From: Apis mellifera
Lineage: Eukaryota > Arthropoda > Insecta > Hymenoptera > Apidae
Assembly (NCBI RefSeq): GCF_003254395.2
Contig: NC_037650.1
Location: 8,246,071-8,310,070 of the forward strand
DNA: 64,000 nt
Direction: 5' to 3'
The translations under genes were made by a program, and so were the position numbers. The number at the start of each line of letters is the position of its first letter. Positions within the stretch are counted from its first letter, which is position 1. Positions 12,361-25,356 of this stretch are shown one piece after another. A model generated the notes under the pieces. It did no database searches. It saw only the letters and a list, made by a program, of their open reading frames with translations, and was not told the origin of the DNA.

Positions 12361-14480
12361 GCGCGTGTCTTTCTCCGCTGTTCCTTTGGAATATCAATTT
12401 ATCAGATTCGAAATTTAGATTAGATTGGTAATTAAAATTTTTTTCACTGTAAGATGATTATATACACTCGTGTAATCTCGTAAAATTTATAGAATTTTGA
12501 CAATTAAATGGACAGTTAAAAAAATTATTAGTATCCTTTGTTGATTAAATGATATCTTTATTCGATCAAAATATTTTTTTAAAATTTATATTTTTCTTGA
12601 GGAATTTAGACAAGAGTTTGACTCGGTTTTAAAAATTCATAAATGGATACGACGCAGTTGTTGCCGAGTTTTTTTCATTTTTGAAAAAAATCGAAATGCT
12701 GCATACGGGAATATATCACGTCGCGCTTCTCGCTGCCTGGTCAGAAGAAAAATATTCCAGTCGCGACCCACGCACAATGCGTAGAGAAATCTTCTCGCGG
12801 CGCGAGGCGTACAAGAAGAAAGGAAGTCTTCGAAATAAATCACGGATCTAGGCAACAGGTGTAGGTATTGCCTCACGATTCAGGTTCTTGCACCGCGAGG
12901 ACTTGGCGGGAATTCCATCCGAACCCCTATCCACGTATCGCGCAGTATACTTTTCCTGAATCACCAAATATGCCTCTCGCCGTGCCACGAAAAAGATACG
13001 AACGAAGATTTTCTTCGCGACTGCAAATATCTCTATCGATCTTATGCTTCCTGTGAAAAATTAATTCTCCGCTGGATCGATTTGTGAGAATCGTGGAGAA
13101 TCGAAGAAAAGATAAGATTGAAATTTTTTATCTAACTCAAAACAAAGTTTGGAATTTGTGAGTACGATACTATATAATTTTTAATTGTAGAAAAATTGTT
13201 AGTTAATTTTTCTTAAAGTTAATTGCTTTTTCAAAACACATAGAATCATTTTATTAACGAGAAAAAGAAAAAATATAAAATCTTAGAATCTAATCATGAA
13301 ATTTTAAACAAAGATTAGTAGGTTTTTTTTTCCAAAAATATTCCATTACACGATTAAATATTCGATATTCTTATAAAAGTATTCACAATCAAAATTCCAC
13401 TACTAGATTTTTCCACTCCATTTCTTCGTAAAAAAAATCAATCTCTTCTAAGTGCACTCCGTGGAATAGTCAAATTTCAGATTTACGTAGAATATGACAC
13501 GTTCGATTTCGAGGCTGATTAAAACCATCCCCAAGGAGTATAAATTCCCTGGAACGTTATGTACATTTCGGGACAGTAACGTTTCTTCCTTTGGCAAAGC
13601 ACGGAACGCGGAACGTGATATATTCACGGGGAGGAAAATAATTCAATTCCAGGTTCCACAGATTTCACGGTATCCCTCGGGAGCAGGTACACGAAGAAGA
13701 ACGAAAACGTATAATGTACGCTAGGTGGATGGTCCTCAATCTTGCTTCTCTTCAATTCGATACGATCGGAAACGTACGAGCCGCGCTCAGCGATGATATA
13801 ATGGTGACACGTAATGACAAACGACATCCTTGCCGGGTCCATAAAGCTGGAATATTATCCGCCCTTTCGTTTTCTATATTTTTCTCTCTATCGGCCGAAC
13901 GAAAAAAATCCATTTAAAATACAAGTTCGCGCGATATATCGATATATCGATCTATCACGGTTTTATCAATTTTATTTCCGATTTCAAACATATTTTTCTC
14001 ATTCACGAAAAATGGGAATCCGTTTGATTTTTCATAAATCGTATTATTGCGCGTGGACAGAAATAAATAGACAAAAAAACAGAACAAAAAACAGTAAATG
14101 TTCGGGAATATCACGCTTATGAAATGGCGATATAAATTGAGAGATATTCGAGCGACAATAATCGCAAGTCAATGCGATTAGTCACTTAGTTGCAAAGTTC
14201 AAAAGTGACGTATGAAAGTTAACCGTGCTTATCCGTGGATATACTCTTTATACGAGCAATTCTGCGTGGCATAAGAATTTATGAAGCAAGAAATGAATAA
14301 AGACTCGAACAAAGAGAGAGATATTATTATGATTTCGAAAATGTATTTAAAATATTGTATATTAAAAAACGAAATATTCATAACAATACACATAGGACAT
14401 TTTTCTAGAGAGAAAACAAATATAAAAAATTCGTATACAGAAATATCGATTCAGATTTACTTATTAAGATATAATCGATT
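12361..14480. other. AT-rich spacer, no gene
   Basis: AT-rich with a few GC-richer patches (12640-13060, 13480-13860). An 18-bp perfect palindrome built from CGATATATCG lies at about 13932-13949 and includes TATCGATA, the DREF-type motif known from Drosophila promoters. No coding or RNA gene was recognised. Confidence 0.45.
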
Positions 14481-14600
14481 TAATTCGCGTTAGACGGAGC
14501 GAGACGGATATAGAGTGAGACAGACTCTCTGTTACACCGGCGCGCCACTACGCGGCGCTCGTGTCGTTCTATCTCCATCTCGCTTCATCTAACTTCAATT
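14481..14600. repeat. Inverted-repeat element A (dispersed palindromic family)
   Basis: A GC-rich element of about 120 bp in AT-rich surroundings. Its outer arms are imperfect inverted repeats: the left arm (about 14482-14513) and the complement of the right arm (about 14569-14600) match at roughly 25 of 32 positions, including AGCGAGA and GTTAGA. A second, inner GC-rich palindrome (GGCGCGCC and GGCGC motifs, 14539-14558) lies at the centre. The same architecture and much of the same sequence recur at 57751-57875. It resembles a small terminal-inverted-repeat element or a structured RNA-like unit. I do not recognise the family. Confidence 0.75.
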
Positions 14601-15496
14601 GTCGATAATTTAACAATAATTTAAACAAGTCTCAACTGATATTTTTGATACAGAAACTTTTGAGCTTATTTTAATCCTTAAGAATCAAATCAATTTTCCA
14701 AAATATCTATTAATAAAAAAATATTATTACTACTTTCTCACGTATATATATCTTTCTTTCTTATTCTAACGGTTCACGATACTCATCAACATTTCTCGAA
14801 AAAGAGAACTTATTATCCATCGTGTATTAAAGAAAAAAAAAAAAAGAAGCAAAATTGCTACAAGCAATTGACGGGAAGGATGAGCAAGAACTATTTATCT
14901 CTGCGAAGAAAATACGACTCGGTTCCGCAAGAGAGAAGGGTTGGAGCGGGAGCAGATAATCAGCTTAAAACTCGAGCAAAATTCATGCGAAGGCGAGGCT
15001 GTCCGGTCAATCTGCCTATCCGATCGCCTCGTACCCGCTCGAAGCCGCGGCGGCCGCGGCGTCGCTCTTAATCGACCGTAAATAATTGCATTTATCACAC
15101 CTATCATTGCGCCCCCGTCAGAGAGCCGGCCCTTCTCGAAAACGCAGCTTTCACTGCCGACGAAAATTGGCACATTGCCAATCTCGACTATCGATCCTTC
15201 CCTCGTGGTCTTCGAACTTTGATTTACTCGCGTTTGCATCACGCTCGCTCTCTGGATGTTCCTGCTTCGCTTCCACCTGTCTGAAACGCGGCCACGTAAC
15301 GCGATCAACGTGCATCGTATACAGACCGATAATTATAGCAGTCGGAGGAAATGAGAGAAATGTAAGATCACGATGCCGAGGGAGGATTCGAGAAAGTGAA
15401 TCGTGTTTTAATGAAGATTATCCAATGCATCCGTTCGATAAAACATGCAAATTTTAAAGTACTAAGCTTCTATAAATATATATAGAATTGGAAATA
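14601..15496. other. Spacer with one GC-rich patch
   Basis: AT-rich apart from 14920-15320, where open frames of 123-137 codons lie on opposite strands over the same bases. That overlap and the absence of recognisable domains make them unlikely genes. An A run is present at 14829-14844. Confidence 0.5.
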
Positions 15497-16422
15497 TTGG
15501 ATTGGCAACTAATTAATTGCGGATTTTTTTTAGAAAATCAAAGACAATTTTTTCATGGAACTAAATAACTTTATTCTGTAATGTGTTGCCCATTTTGATC
15601 AATGACCTTTTGCCATCTTTCAGGCAGCATCATAATCCCACGTTCATAAAACTTCTGATTTTTATTAGCAAAAAACTGAATCAGGTACGATTTGATATCA
15701 TCATCATTATTGAAATTTTTACCATTCAAGGAGTTTTGTAAAGATCGAAACAAAAAGTAATCAGATGGTGTAAGGTCAGGACTATATGGTGGATGTGACA
15801 AAACATCCCAACCAAGCTCCAATAATTTTTGCCGAGTGACCAAAGATGTGTGTGGCCTTGCATTGTCATGATGGAATACAACACCTTTTCGATTTGTCAA
15901 TTTGGGCCGCTTTTCTTAAACTGCATTGTTTAATTTCGTTAGTTATTTAATGTAGACAACAGAATTAATCGTTCGGTTGGGTGGTAAGAGTTCAAAATAG
16001 ACAATTCCTTTGTAATCCCACCAAACTGATAACAAAACCTTCTTTCGATGAATACCAGCTTTTGATGTTGTTTGAGCTGGTTCACATGGCCTGCTCCACG
16101 ATCTTTTCCGCTTGATATTGTTGTAAACAACCCATTTTTCATCGCCAGTTATCAGTCGTTTTAAAAATGGATCATTTTCATTACGTTTCTTTAGCAAATC
16201 ACAGCTGTTAATGTGTTGCGTTAAATGCTTTTCTTTCAGTTCGTGAGGAACCCATGTATCGAGTTTTTGAACATAGCCAAGTTGTTTTAAGTGGTTTTCA
16301 ATGCATGTATGTGATACATGAAGCTTCTCTGCAATCTCACGAGTTGTACTGTGACGATCCGAATCGATTATGAGTAATCATATCGATGAGTGAAATCCGC
16401 AATTATTTAGTTGCCAACTCAA
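15497..16422 (-). mobile_element. Mariner element copy 2, internally deleted
   Basis: A 926-bp mariner in reverse orientation. The termini are diverged inverted repeats (TTGGATTGGCAAC at the left; complement of TTGAGTTGGCAAC at the right) next to TA at 15495-15496 and 16423-16424. Relative to the full-length copy it lost about 350 bp from the 5' end of the transposase gene and its leader. The junction near 16372-16386 contains about 15 unmatched bases. The breakpoints differ from those of copy 1, so the two deletions arose separately. Confidence 0.95.
15571..16371 (-). pseudogene. Mariner transposase remnant, N-terminally deleted
   Basis: The frame reads from just after the deletion junction through the helix-turn-helix remnant (STTREIAEKLHVSHTC) and VPHEL motif to the normal C-terminal end. 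The catalytic aspartates in TGDEKW, HHDNARPH and PSDYFLF are intact with the D34D spacing. Two nonsense codons lie nine codons apart (TAA at 15943-15945 and 15916-15918). Copy 1 has a nonsense change at the codon equivalent to the first of these. No functional protein is expected. Confidence 0.92.
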
Positions 16423-17795
16423 TACAAATTTTTGTGAAAAGATGCCAAAAGGAACGTTTCCAATTAAAATCGAACGAAAAATCATTCTGAGAAAAAGAAT
16501 TAAGCATTCGAAATAACGTACGTTTCACGACGTAATCTTGGATTCCAGCTTTGAAAGAGAAAAAGGAAAGAACAAAAAAAAAGCTCACTCAGGGACGACA
16601 TCGACGACCTCCGCCAAAAAGAGCGAACAGACATGAACGTTGGTCGTAAATCACGGGGACTGGCGGCACGCGGCGATATTTCTAATGCCACGACAAATCG
16701 CCAACACGCAACAGCAACGATTACCTCTCAGGAGAGGCGAGAGGGAAAAGGGTGGGGAGGAGGAGGAGGAGGAGGGGAGGATAGCCTCCTATATTTTGAC
16801 GGGGGCTCGACGAGTTTTCGAGGTGTCCGTGAGCGCGTGTATCGCCGACACGCACACGAGCCGTGTCTCTCTCTCGTGCGCCGTAGGCAGCGGCGCCGTC
16901 TCGTCGTAAACAACGTGAAAAGGGAAGAGGCCTTACCCCGGTAGAAATAAGAGCCCGATTCGGTCGTGGCTCCGTGATTGTCCCGCGGGACGCATAAAGT
17001 ATAAACCACCCACGACATAAAGCCGAAAGAGTTATTGTAGAGCGTCACCTCCGCACCTGGATACCTCCTGCGTGCCGAGCAGCACCGGCCACGACCCGTG
17101 AATTTGCCAGGATCTCACTCCTTTTTCTTTCTTTCTTTTTTTTTTTTTATTACTTTCTCGCATTCTCTTTTCTTCTCCCGTTCTCCCGTGCTTTGCATAC
17201 TTAGTTTCCTTCAGTGGACCCGTAGTCTGGTCTCCTTCTCAATTTTTATAAAAGAGGAGGATCACTTTTGATTTTTTTAACATATTTTCAATATAGCGAG
17301 AGCAATGCTTAATATCAAAAGGATTATATAAAAATCGACAAAGAATGAATATACAATAAACGAATATCATTGATGAAATTTCCAATCCACTGAAGATAAT
17401 AAATAAATTCCATTGTCCATCATTTCTCTCTCGTCTATCTATCTGTCTTCCCTCTTCCATTCACCTTTCTCTCTCTCTCTCTTATATTCTCTCACAGTCG
17501 TCTTTTCTCCTTTCGATCGAAGCCACCACTGTTCCTCGTTCTTTTTCTTCCCCCTCTTGGCCACCATCCGTAGATTATGGGAAACAGCGCAGGCCGGACG
17601 TTTATGGCCGTGGAACTCGCGATGCACGAGGCACTCAATCGCGGATTTGATACAACTTAATCGCGGTGCCGGTTGAAACACCCTCGCAGCTCGGAGAAAG
17701 CACGGACGTCATCATAAACACAGCCCTTTCCGCGTGGAATTTCGCGAGGACATCGGGCCAATGCGATCCTTTCTCTCCTTCTCTCTCTCCTTTTC

Positions 17796-17833
<38 letters not shown>

Positions 17834-18260
17834 TCCTCGTCCATGATTTCCACCTCGTCTCGTTCGATTCGTGATTGTATAGGTGTGTGCACGTGGCCGC
17901 GATTCGCATAAAGATCGAGCGCAATCACGCTCGGGCCGGGATTATTGGCCCGATGCTTTCGAGGCGAGAGGCGTTCTCCACCACGGTTGATGACGGCCGA
18001 ACACGAAACGCGCCGCTTTTATACGATATTATGGAAATGATGGGATGTTGGAGCGGCGAGTTATCGTCCCTCGTGCCAAGACGCGTCAATTAAACGTGAC
18101 ACGCTGTTTGCTCGGCGGGCAATCGGTTGTTTTTTCGGCTTATTGGGCGCGGATGATCGTTCGTTAAATTTTTTTAAACGTAACAGGTGGACGTTGCGGT
18201 CCGGAATTGGGCTTAACTTGGGTGAGGTTGCAATTGAAATTTGCGGCCCGGGTGAATTGG
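16423..18260. other. GC-rich block with microsatellites, no gene called
   Basis: GC-richer parts at 16600-17100 and 17530-18260 are separated by T-rich and AT-rich sequence. There is a GGA-rich patch near 16754-16783. Overlapping open frames on both strands show no recognisable domain. Confidence 0.45.
17799..17831. repeat. (TA)16 microsatellite
   Basis: Uninterrupted TA repeat preceded by a CT-rich stretch. Confidence 0.95.
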
Positions 18261-19490
18261 TTGAACATTTGAATGAATCGAAAGTATACAGTGAATCGAA
18301 AGTGAACGCGTGAAAGTATTCGGCCATATTTGGTACACGTTTGGTGAAAATCGTCGTTTTCACCTGAAGCTATTTTATTTTGCAAGAATAGAACGAGATG
18401 CCTTGTGTGATATTTTTGAAAAGCAAGTGTGTATTTAATATTTTGTATAATGGAACGATGAAAAATTATTATTACGGGGGATATATACGAGTATGAAATA
18501 TTAAAGCGACCGTATATGTATGTTATTTCGCGCTAAAGCATATGTTGCGAATGACGCCTCATAGATTAGTAAACGTGGTAAATTATGATGATTAAATTTC
18601 TTCAAAGTCATTACGTGTGAAATGGAATTATGTATTAAATGTATGTAGGCCAACTTGTTCAACGTGTTTAAGGTTTAAGTAGCGAGTACTTTTCCAAGAG
18701 TATTTATCATCGACGATCATGGCGATATTTCATGCCTGATTAAACTAAAGTATATATATCTCTCTCTCTCGGGGAGATATACAGAGAGAATTACGCGAGT
18801 AATGATTATGTACGCTTTCAAGCAAGCAGAAATGAAGATGGGTCTGAAACTGTAGCAAGTAATGGTCTTACAATAAAACTTAATCTCATCATCAGGTTTC
18901 CACTTCCATTATTCAACATATTCCTCCAACCGAAATGTACTTTCCATTATAACATATATATATATATATATAATTCAACTACATTCGTACATCAAATATT
19001 AAATTTAAATATGATTTTATTCATATTCATTATCTCTTTTAACCACCGGATCACGCTGAAAATCCTTTTCAAAATTTATTTCCTGAAATTTCACGTCACA
19101 TTATCTCGTCACATTTAACGCGAATAAAATATCATCTACTTTTCCTTTTTTCCTCCTTTTTTTTAACATCACATCGAGAGTAAAACTTAACCAGCTCACG
19201 GTTAAATTTCCTTTCGAAGAGCACAACTTTTCTAAAAAATTTATTTTAAAGTTTTATAAGAGACTCTCAGCGCGAAATCATTTTCGTTAAAAAATAAACA
19301 TTTCTCTCTTCCCCATTGCTAAAGATTTCCTCTGTCAAACATCCTTCCTTCCTTCCTTCCTTCCCTAATTTCTTCCTTCCGCCGCGAGAGGGTCTCCTTC
19401 TATCTCTCTCTTTCTCTGCCTCCTCTTCTTTCGTTTTCCACCATCTTCCTTCGTTCGAGGATCCCCGGTAAAGATAACCCTTATAAACTG
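18261..19490. other. AT-rich spacer, nothing recognised
   Basis: AT-rich with small AT and CT microsatellites (about 18752-18771, 18954-18972) and TTCC repeats near 19343-19365. No open frame of interest. Confidence 0.5.
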
Positions 19491-22020
19491 GAGCATTAGT
19501 AAGGCGCGGAGCAGCTCCGTGAGAGAGTATCTCTGAATCTACACGCCGCTAGAGGGGCGCAAAGGCGTTCCACAATGAGGTCCGGTATATAAAGCATATC
19601 TGCATCGCCGGCATCCACAACGTGGCCTCTCTGCCACACGAAGCGGGGACCACCGCAAATGTTATATCGTGCTGCCATGTAGATGAGAGAGCGTAACCGG
19701 CACCGCTCGAGTATACGTCCGGATATCTGCACGCGGCCATCTTGCTCCGCGCCAAGCGGACTCTTACCCAAATCTATGTAATTATCAATCGGACAGCCGT
19801 TCGTGGAAACCTGTACCAACCGTTTCTTTCGTAGATTTCGCGTTGGAATTAATGTACCCGGCTATTTAAAACGAGGTACCTGACATTGGAAATTAATTCG
19901 AGCCGATTTTATCGTGAATCTGCATAAGAGAGTTTCGAAACTCTGGGATTATCATCTCCCGGAACAAGATTAATTTAACGATCGTGCGATTTTACGAGAT
20001 TTTAAATTCGCAATAATTCCGATGATTATTTGTTCCAAGTTTGTTAATCGTTTTCTCTTTTTTTTCTTTTATTGTAAAATATTGTATAATATTGTGAGTG
20101 AATTAAAAAGTAAATATAACTCGAGAAAAGTATTCCAATGAGTTTAGAATCTTTGGTTTTAAATATTTGAAATTTTGGAAAATTTTTATTATCATCGTAA
20201 TTTTCGAATACCGGTAATAATTTTTATTAATATTGTCTGTACATGGAGATAATTAATTGTCCGTATTGAAAATGATTAAATCTTGGTAATAGTTGAGTAG
20301 AAAAATAACACAGAGGAAAAACGATATCGAGTTGCCAACTTGATATTCCACCTTTCACTCTCCGCAATGAATGAAACACGTTGTCAGACATTTACATCAT
20401 CATAATTCCTTCCCAAACTACTTGTAACGAGTTTCCATTCAGCGTTAGTCACTCGAGCAATGATCGTTTTAAAAAAACATTTCTTATCCCTTGTATCTGA
20501 TTCATCAACACTTCCACCACCTTCGTTTAACATTCCAAACACTTTTCTCACTCCTCCGTATTTTTTATCGCTTCCTCGTACTACTCTCAACTCAACTGCT
20601 TGAATTACCTTTACCGATGATATACGTAATAAGCTACAAACGATCATACATCTTTCATCGTGAGAAGATTCACGAGGATAAGAAAGAATCTCCTTCAAAG
20701 TGAGATTCTCGATCGGTTGGCAGGCATTAAAGAAAAATAGTTATCTTAGACAGAATGGATCGAGAAAGGATGGAAAAAGATGGACACGAGATACGGCTTT
20801 CGAGAAATTTCATGATATTTGTTTTTACGGTCACGGCTTCGAACGGAGCGAAAAGTTGATTCATATATACGTCAGCTTTGGGAAAAAAGTGTTTCGAGGG
20901 AAGATCTTATGGGAAACTGGATGGGACAAGAGGTGGTAATTTCTTTCGCTGGTGAATTTCAACGAGGTTGAAGCCTCGAATGAGTTAATTCCTCTCGTCG
21001 GGATACAGTTTTGACGTGAGAAATTTTTCCATCGGTGCGAATGCATTTTTCTAGACATTGGATGGATAAATATTCATTTTACTTTATCGATTCCAATTGT
21101 TCTTTTTTTTTTTCTTCTTTTTAATAATATTATTATATTTCGAACTGAACGATTTCTTTTCAAAATAGCAACGAGGATCGCGAAAACTTGAAGATACTTA
21201 AGGAAATATAACCAACAAAGCCGCTTATTTAGGCCAATTTAGGAATCGATTTTTCATTACGTATTCACTTGAAGTTCCAACTACTTGAACTCGAGCAACT
21301 TCACCTCGAGAAACTTCACTTCCACGAACACAAACTTAAAGTCGAGTTACTCGACGTCAAGCGGTTCGATTAATCTGAACGAGTCTTAAGCTTTCACGGT
21401 CCAAGTGATTTTCATGATTTTATCCTAATTTGTTTATCATTCCGGAAACTTGTCTGATATTTTGATCGTATTTTTTTAATCGAAAAAAATGTATTCGAAA
21501 TTGATGAAAATAATCTACATCAACGTAGATTTTAGAATTTTAAGTGTCAAGTAATTATCACTTAATAGTTTACTTATATAGACTATTTTCGTTAACTCTA
21601 TCCACATATACACACGACATAGACTATTTCTATTAACTTTGGGTGTGGAAAACACAAATTGAGAATCGAATGCGTTCAAATATAACAATTATCACAAAAG
21701 GAAATTATATTCGACGCACAAAAATTTGGAAAAAAAATTTTGAAAAACGTTCACATGCCTATAGATTCGAAAAAAATATTTCGATATAACACATTTACAT
21801 TTTATTATAAAATATAACGAAATACAAAATTCGCGTATTATAAAAATTGGCAAAAAAACGATCGTACATCGTATCGAAATTTCGAAATAGCGAAGCGTAA
21901 ATGTTTAATCGGCAACATAGGATCACGAGATGGCGCGCGTTTCATCATCGGCTCGAAATTAAGGTTAAAGCACAGCCCGTGGCCCCATCAATAAAACTTA
22001 ATGCAAAATTTCACGTCGGG
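19491..22020. other. GC-rich island followed by AT-rich spacer
   Basis: The GC-rich island at 19491-19840 includes a TATATAAAG motif at 19586-19594 that could act as a TATA box on the plus strand, but no clear initiator follows. The rest is AT-rich. Around 21290-21360 a 15-base direct repeat (TCGAG-AACTTCAC type) is followed by a GTCGAG/CTCGAC hairpin. No gene is recognised. Confidence 0.4.
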
Positions 22021-23204
22021 AATAATAACTTAGTAGACTTGCGAAATTAATAACCTGCGAGGCATACGAGGGTGGAGAGAACAGAAAGCCGGGTGAAAGT
22101 CGGGGCCGACATTATCTCTCCTTGCCGGGGTCACGCCATCGTGAGGCCCTTTTTTTTTTTTTCGAAGTTCCGACGGTAATTCAGTCGAACCAGCAGTCGA
22201 GCAACGTGTAATTTCAATTTGCCGAACGAACGAATTAGTCGCGAAACGCGGCTCGTTACCAGCGCGCCTCGCTCGAATTACTCTCCGGCGCCGGTTTTGG
22301 CTCGGATCCAAAACGATTTTTATCCCGGCCACCTCTTGTCTCTACTTTTGCTGCACGGTTGATCGCCGTAGGACCCGGTTTTCGATCGATTTTCCGCGCA
22401 CTTCCCACGCGCGCTTGAAACTAGCGGGAAAATTTACTGCGATTGCGGCTGCCAGAGTAATTGTCTCCCTTCCAGCCGGGTAAAGTTATAGACCGTGGGT
22501 TAATTATCGAGAAGTTTGTTCTTGTTTGGCATTGATCGATGCCTTTTCCGAAGTTGGAGGAAACGAGTTGGAGAAATTTTCGAATGATTTCGAGAAGTTG
22601 GAAAATCGCTCGGCTGAATATATAGATATTTGATTTTTCAGATGATAGGTAAAAAGATTTTTCTTCTTTTTTACTAATTAAACATTGGTAATCTCTAGAG
22701 TCTTCCATATCTGCATGAGAAATGAGAAATTCCACGTTGGAGAAAAATATTTTTTAATTACGATAAGAAAAAGAAATTAAACCAATTTTCAGAGAGGAAT
22801 GTTTCAAGATATATTCCGATATATCTCGGTAGAAGAGAAAGAAGAAAAACCAGAGAAAGGAAGAATGTTTATTTCCTAATTTAGTCCACGTTTCCAGCCA
22901 CAAGTCAAAGGGAAGATTAGCTGTTGCAATCTCATCCAGGTGGTGTTCGTTTATTTCGAAAACGAAGGTCAGATCGCGGATTCCGTGGCCTCATAAAGAC
23001 GAATAGAAGAGGATCGCCTGGTTCGGTAGTGGCTACACGACGGTCACGAGTCAACCGTGCAACCGGTGCCCTTTTAATTACACCTCGTCCTAATTTATTG
23101 CGAAATCCGCACCGGTGGCAATGCGATCAGATAAAACCCACGACCATAAACCACGGCGTCATATAAAACTCCTTTTATTCCTCTAACCGGCCAGGGATCG
23201 AGCC
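22021..23204. other. GC-rich then mixed spacer, no gene
   Basis: A GC-rich part at 22021-22450 with one T run, then AT-rich sequence, then a moderately GC-rich part at 22920-23200. A 100-codon minus-strand frame at 22030-22332 has no recognisable domain. Confidence 0.45.
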
Positions 23205-23490
23205 TCTCGTCTTGTTCTCTCTCTCTCTCTCCCTCTCTCTCTTTCTTTCTCTTTCTCTCTCTCCTTTCAACTCGCCATCTCTCCTTTCTCTTCGTCACGT
23301 CCTTTCCCATACGCGGATATGGAGGAACATTCCTGCTCTTCCTTTTTTCCACCGTCTTCACCCCTCTCTTTTCGTCGTTTATCTTTCCTTTCCCTTCCTT
23401 CCATTCTTTCTTCTCTCTCTTCTTCTTCTTCTTCTTTTCCTGTTCCTTCTTCTTCTTCTTCTTCTTCTTCTTCCTTCTCTTCTTCTTCGT
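23205..23490. repeat. Pyrimidine-rich (CT)n/(TTC)n tract
   Basis: CT repeats at about 23215-23268 and TTC repeats at about 23419-23492 within nearly continuous pyrimidine on the plus strand. The long leucine/serine/phenylalanine-rich open frames here are low-complexity artefacts. Confidence 0.9.
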
Positions 23491-23727
23491 TTACCTCGAC
23501 TCTCCTCTTCTCTCGATCGCTCCGTTGGCCTCGTGGCATACCACCAAACCTTCCTTCTCTCTCATCGAGACGTGCGTCCTGCCTGCGGCCGCCCACGCGC
23601 CGACCCGACGCCCTCCCATACCATCTCACGTGCTTCTCCCACTGCCACCACCGTGCCCTCTACCCGACGCATGGGAGACGTACGTGCACGTATATATGCG
23701 CGCTCTTTCTCAGGTATATATTCAGCT

Positions 23728-24563
23728 GGCCTACGACACTCTGCATCATTCCTTCTCCTTTCTTTTCTCTTTTGTTATTTTTTATTTTTCTTGTCGATTT
23801 TCTTCTTTTTTTTTCTTCTTCTTCTTTTTCTTTTTCTTTTTTTTTTTTTTATAAAAAATGGATGGAAGTGCGTTTCTGGCCTACGACACTCTGCATCATT
23901 CCTTCTCTTTTCTTTTCTCTTTTCTTATTTTTTTATTTTTTCTGTCGATTTTCTTCTCTTTTTCTTTTTTTTATAAAAAATGGATGGAAGTGCGTTTCTG
24001 GCCGACGACACTCTGCATCATTCCTTCTCTTTTCTTTTTTCTTTTATTATTTTTTATTTTTCCTGTCGATTTTCTTCTCTTTTTCTTTTCTTCTTCTTCT
24101 TATTTTTCTTTTTCTTTTTTTTGTAAAAAATGGATGGAAATGCGTTTCTGGCCTACGACACTCTGCATCATTCCTTCTCTTTTCTTTTCTCTTTTGTTAT
24201 TTTTTATTTTTCTTGTCGATTTTCTTCTTTTTTTTTCTTCTTCTTTTTCTTTTTTTTTTGTAAAAAATGGATGGAAGTGCGTTTCTGGCCTACGATACTC
24301 TGCATAATTCCTTCTCTTTTCTTTTCTCTTTTGTTATTTTTTATTTTTCTTGTCGATTTTCTTCTTTTTTTCTTTTCTTCTTCTTTTTCTTTTTTTTTAT
24401 AAAAAATGGATGGAAGTGCGTTTTTAACCTACGACACTCTGCATCATTCCTTCTCTTTTCTTTTCTCTTTTGTTATTTCTTATTTTTCTTGTCAATTTTC
24501 TTCTTTTTTTTCTTCTTCTTCTTTTTCTTTTTTTTTGTAAAAAATGGATGGAAGTGCGTTTCT
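23728..24563. repeat. Six-unit pyrimidine-rich minisatellite
   Basis: Six direct units of 122-150 bp. Each has a complex core (ATGGATGGAAGTGCGTTTCT, then GGCCTACGACACTCTGCA and CATTCCTTCTC) followed by a T/C-only stretch of variable length. Core starts are near 23731, 23881, 24003, 24153, 24290 and 24429. Cores are nearly identical while the T/C parts vary in length, as in replication slippage. Frames stay open through the array because the T/C stretch lacks stops; the predicted F/L/S-rich peptides are not credible proteins. Confidence 0.95.
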
Positions 24564-25356
24564 GCCTTCTGTTAAGAGGATGTTGATGTTGTTGCGTGAT
24601 GAATCGGTTTTTGCTGTAGATTTTTTTTTTCTGTGGATTGATGTTGATCTATTTTGTCTCGATTCTTTACGAAAACAGGTTCTCACAATAGGTTCTCACA
24701 AGCGAGGATTGACTCGTTATCTAGGAATTCTTGGGAACGATAGATTTGGAATGAGTTAATTTCTTATCGCGTTTTAATTTTTGCTGCACATTTTACAATG
24801 ATTCTGATTCTGGGAGGAAAAATTAATTGATTACAAAATTGAGGAGATATTCGTTCCCATTTACGAGAATATCAAAAATTTCTTTCAATTCGAACGTCAC
24901 GTTTTAAAATATTTATAATTTAATTTAATTTAATTTGCATGCTAATAGTGCGTGGTAATAGGCGTTTAATTTAAATGTTAACTGCAACTTGAACATCGAG
25001 TCCACAACATTCTTGGAATGAACGTTTTAATAAAACGAGATGGACAAACAGGGAAAAAAAAGAAAAAAATAATACACCATTTAATGCAGCAACTTTGCTG
25101 ATTTAATTAGCTCCTTTAACTTTACGATAAATTTAATTTCGAGATTTCCCTTAGGTAGTTCTTAATTACTTACTTGTACAAGTCGTATTAATTTTTCCTT
25201 TTTTGCAATTTAACGCAAAACGCTTGAGCAGCTATTCCAATGGTCTTAATAGTACCACGATTCCTATCTCTATCTCGAATTTATATATATATATCTCGAA
25301 CAACCGTTTCAATTTCAATCAGACGATTAAAATTAATTCAGATAATTAGTCTGCTT
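24564..25356. other. AT-rich spacer, nothing recognised
   Basis: AT-rich with a short repeated TTTAA motif near 24917-24935 and no open frame of note beyond the tail of the minisatellite. Confidence 0.5.

Noticed and set aside
13932..13949. 18-bp perfect palindrome containing TATCGATA
   Set aside because: It is built from a repeated ATATATCG unit and is not unusual in AT-rich DNA; no promoter context is visible.
20330..20350. Sequence resembling a mariner terminus (AGTTGCCAACTTGATATT)
   Set aside because: The match is limited to about ten bases, with no second terminus nearby; likely chance. A similar case near 62676 was rejected for the same reason.
23212..24575. Several long plus-strand open frames (up to 314 codons) rich in F, L and S
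   Set aside because: They arise because T/C-only sequence lacks stop codons; three frames are open over the same minisatellite and the peptides follow the repeat units.
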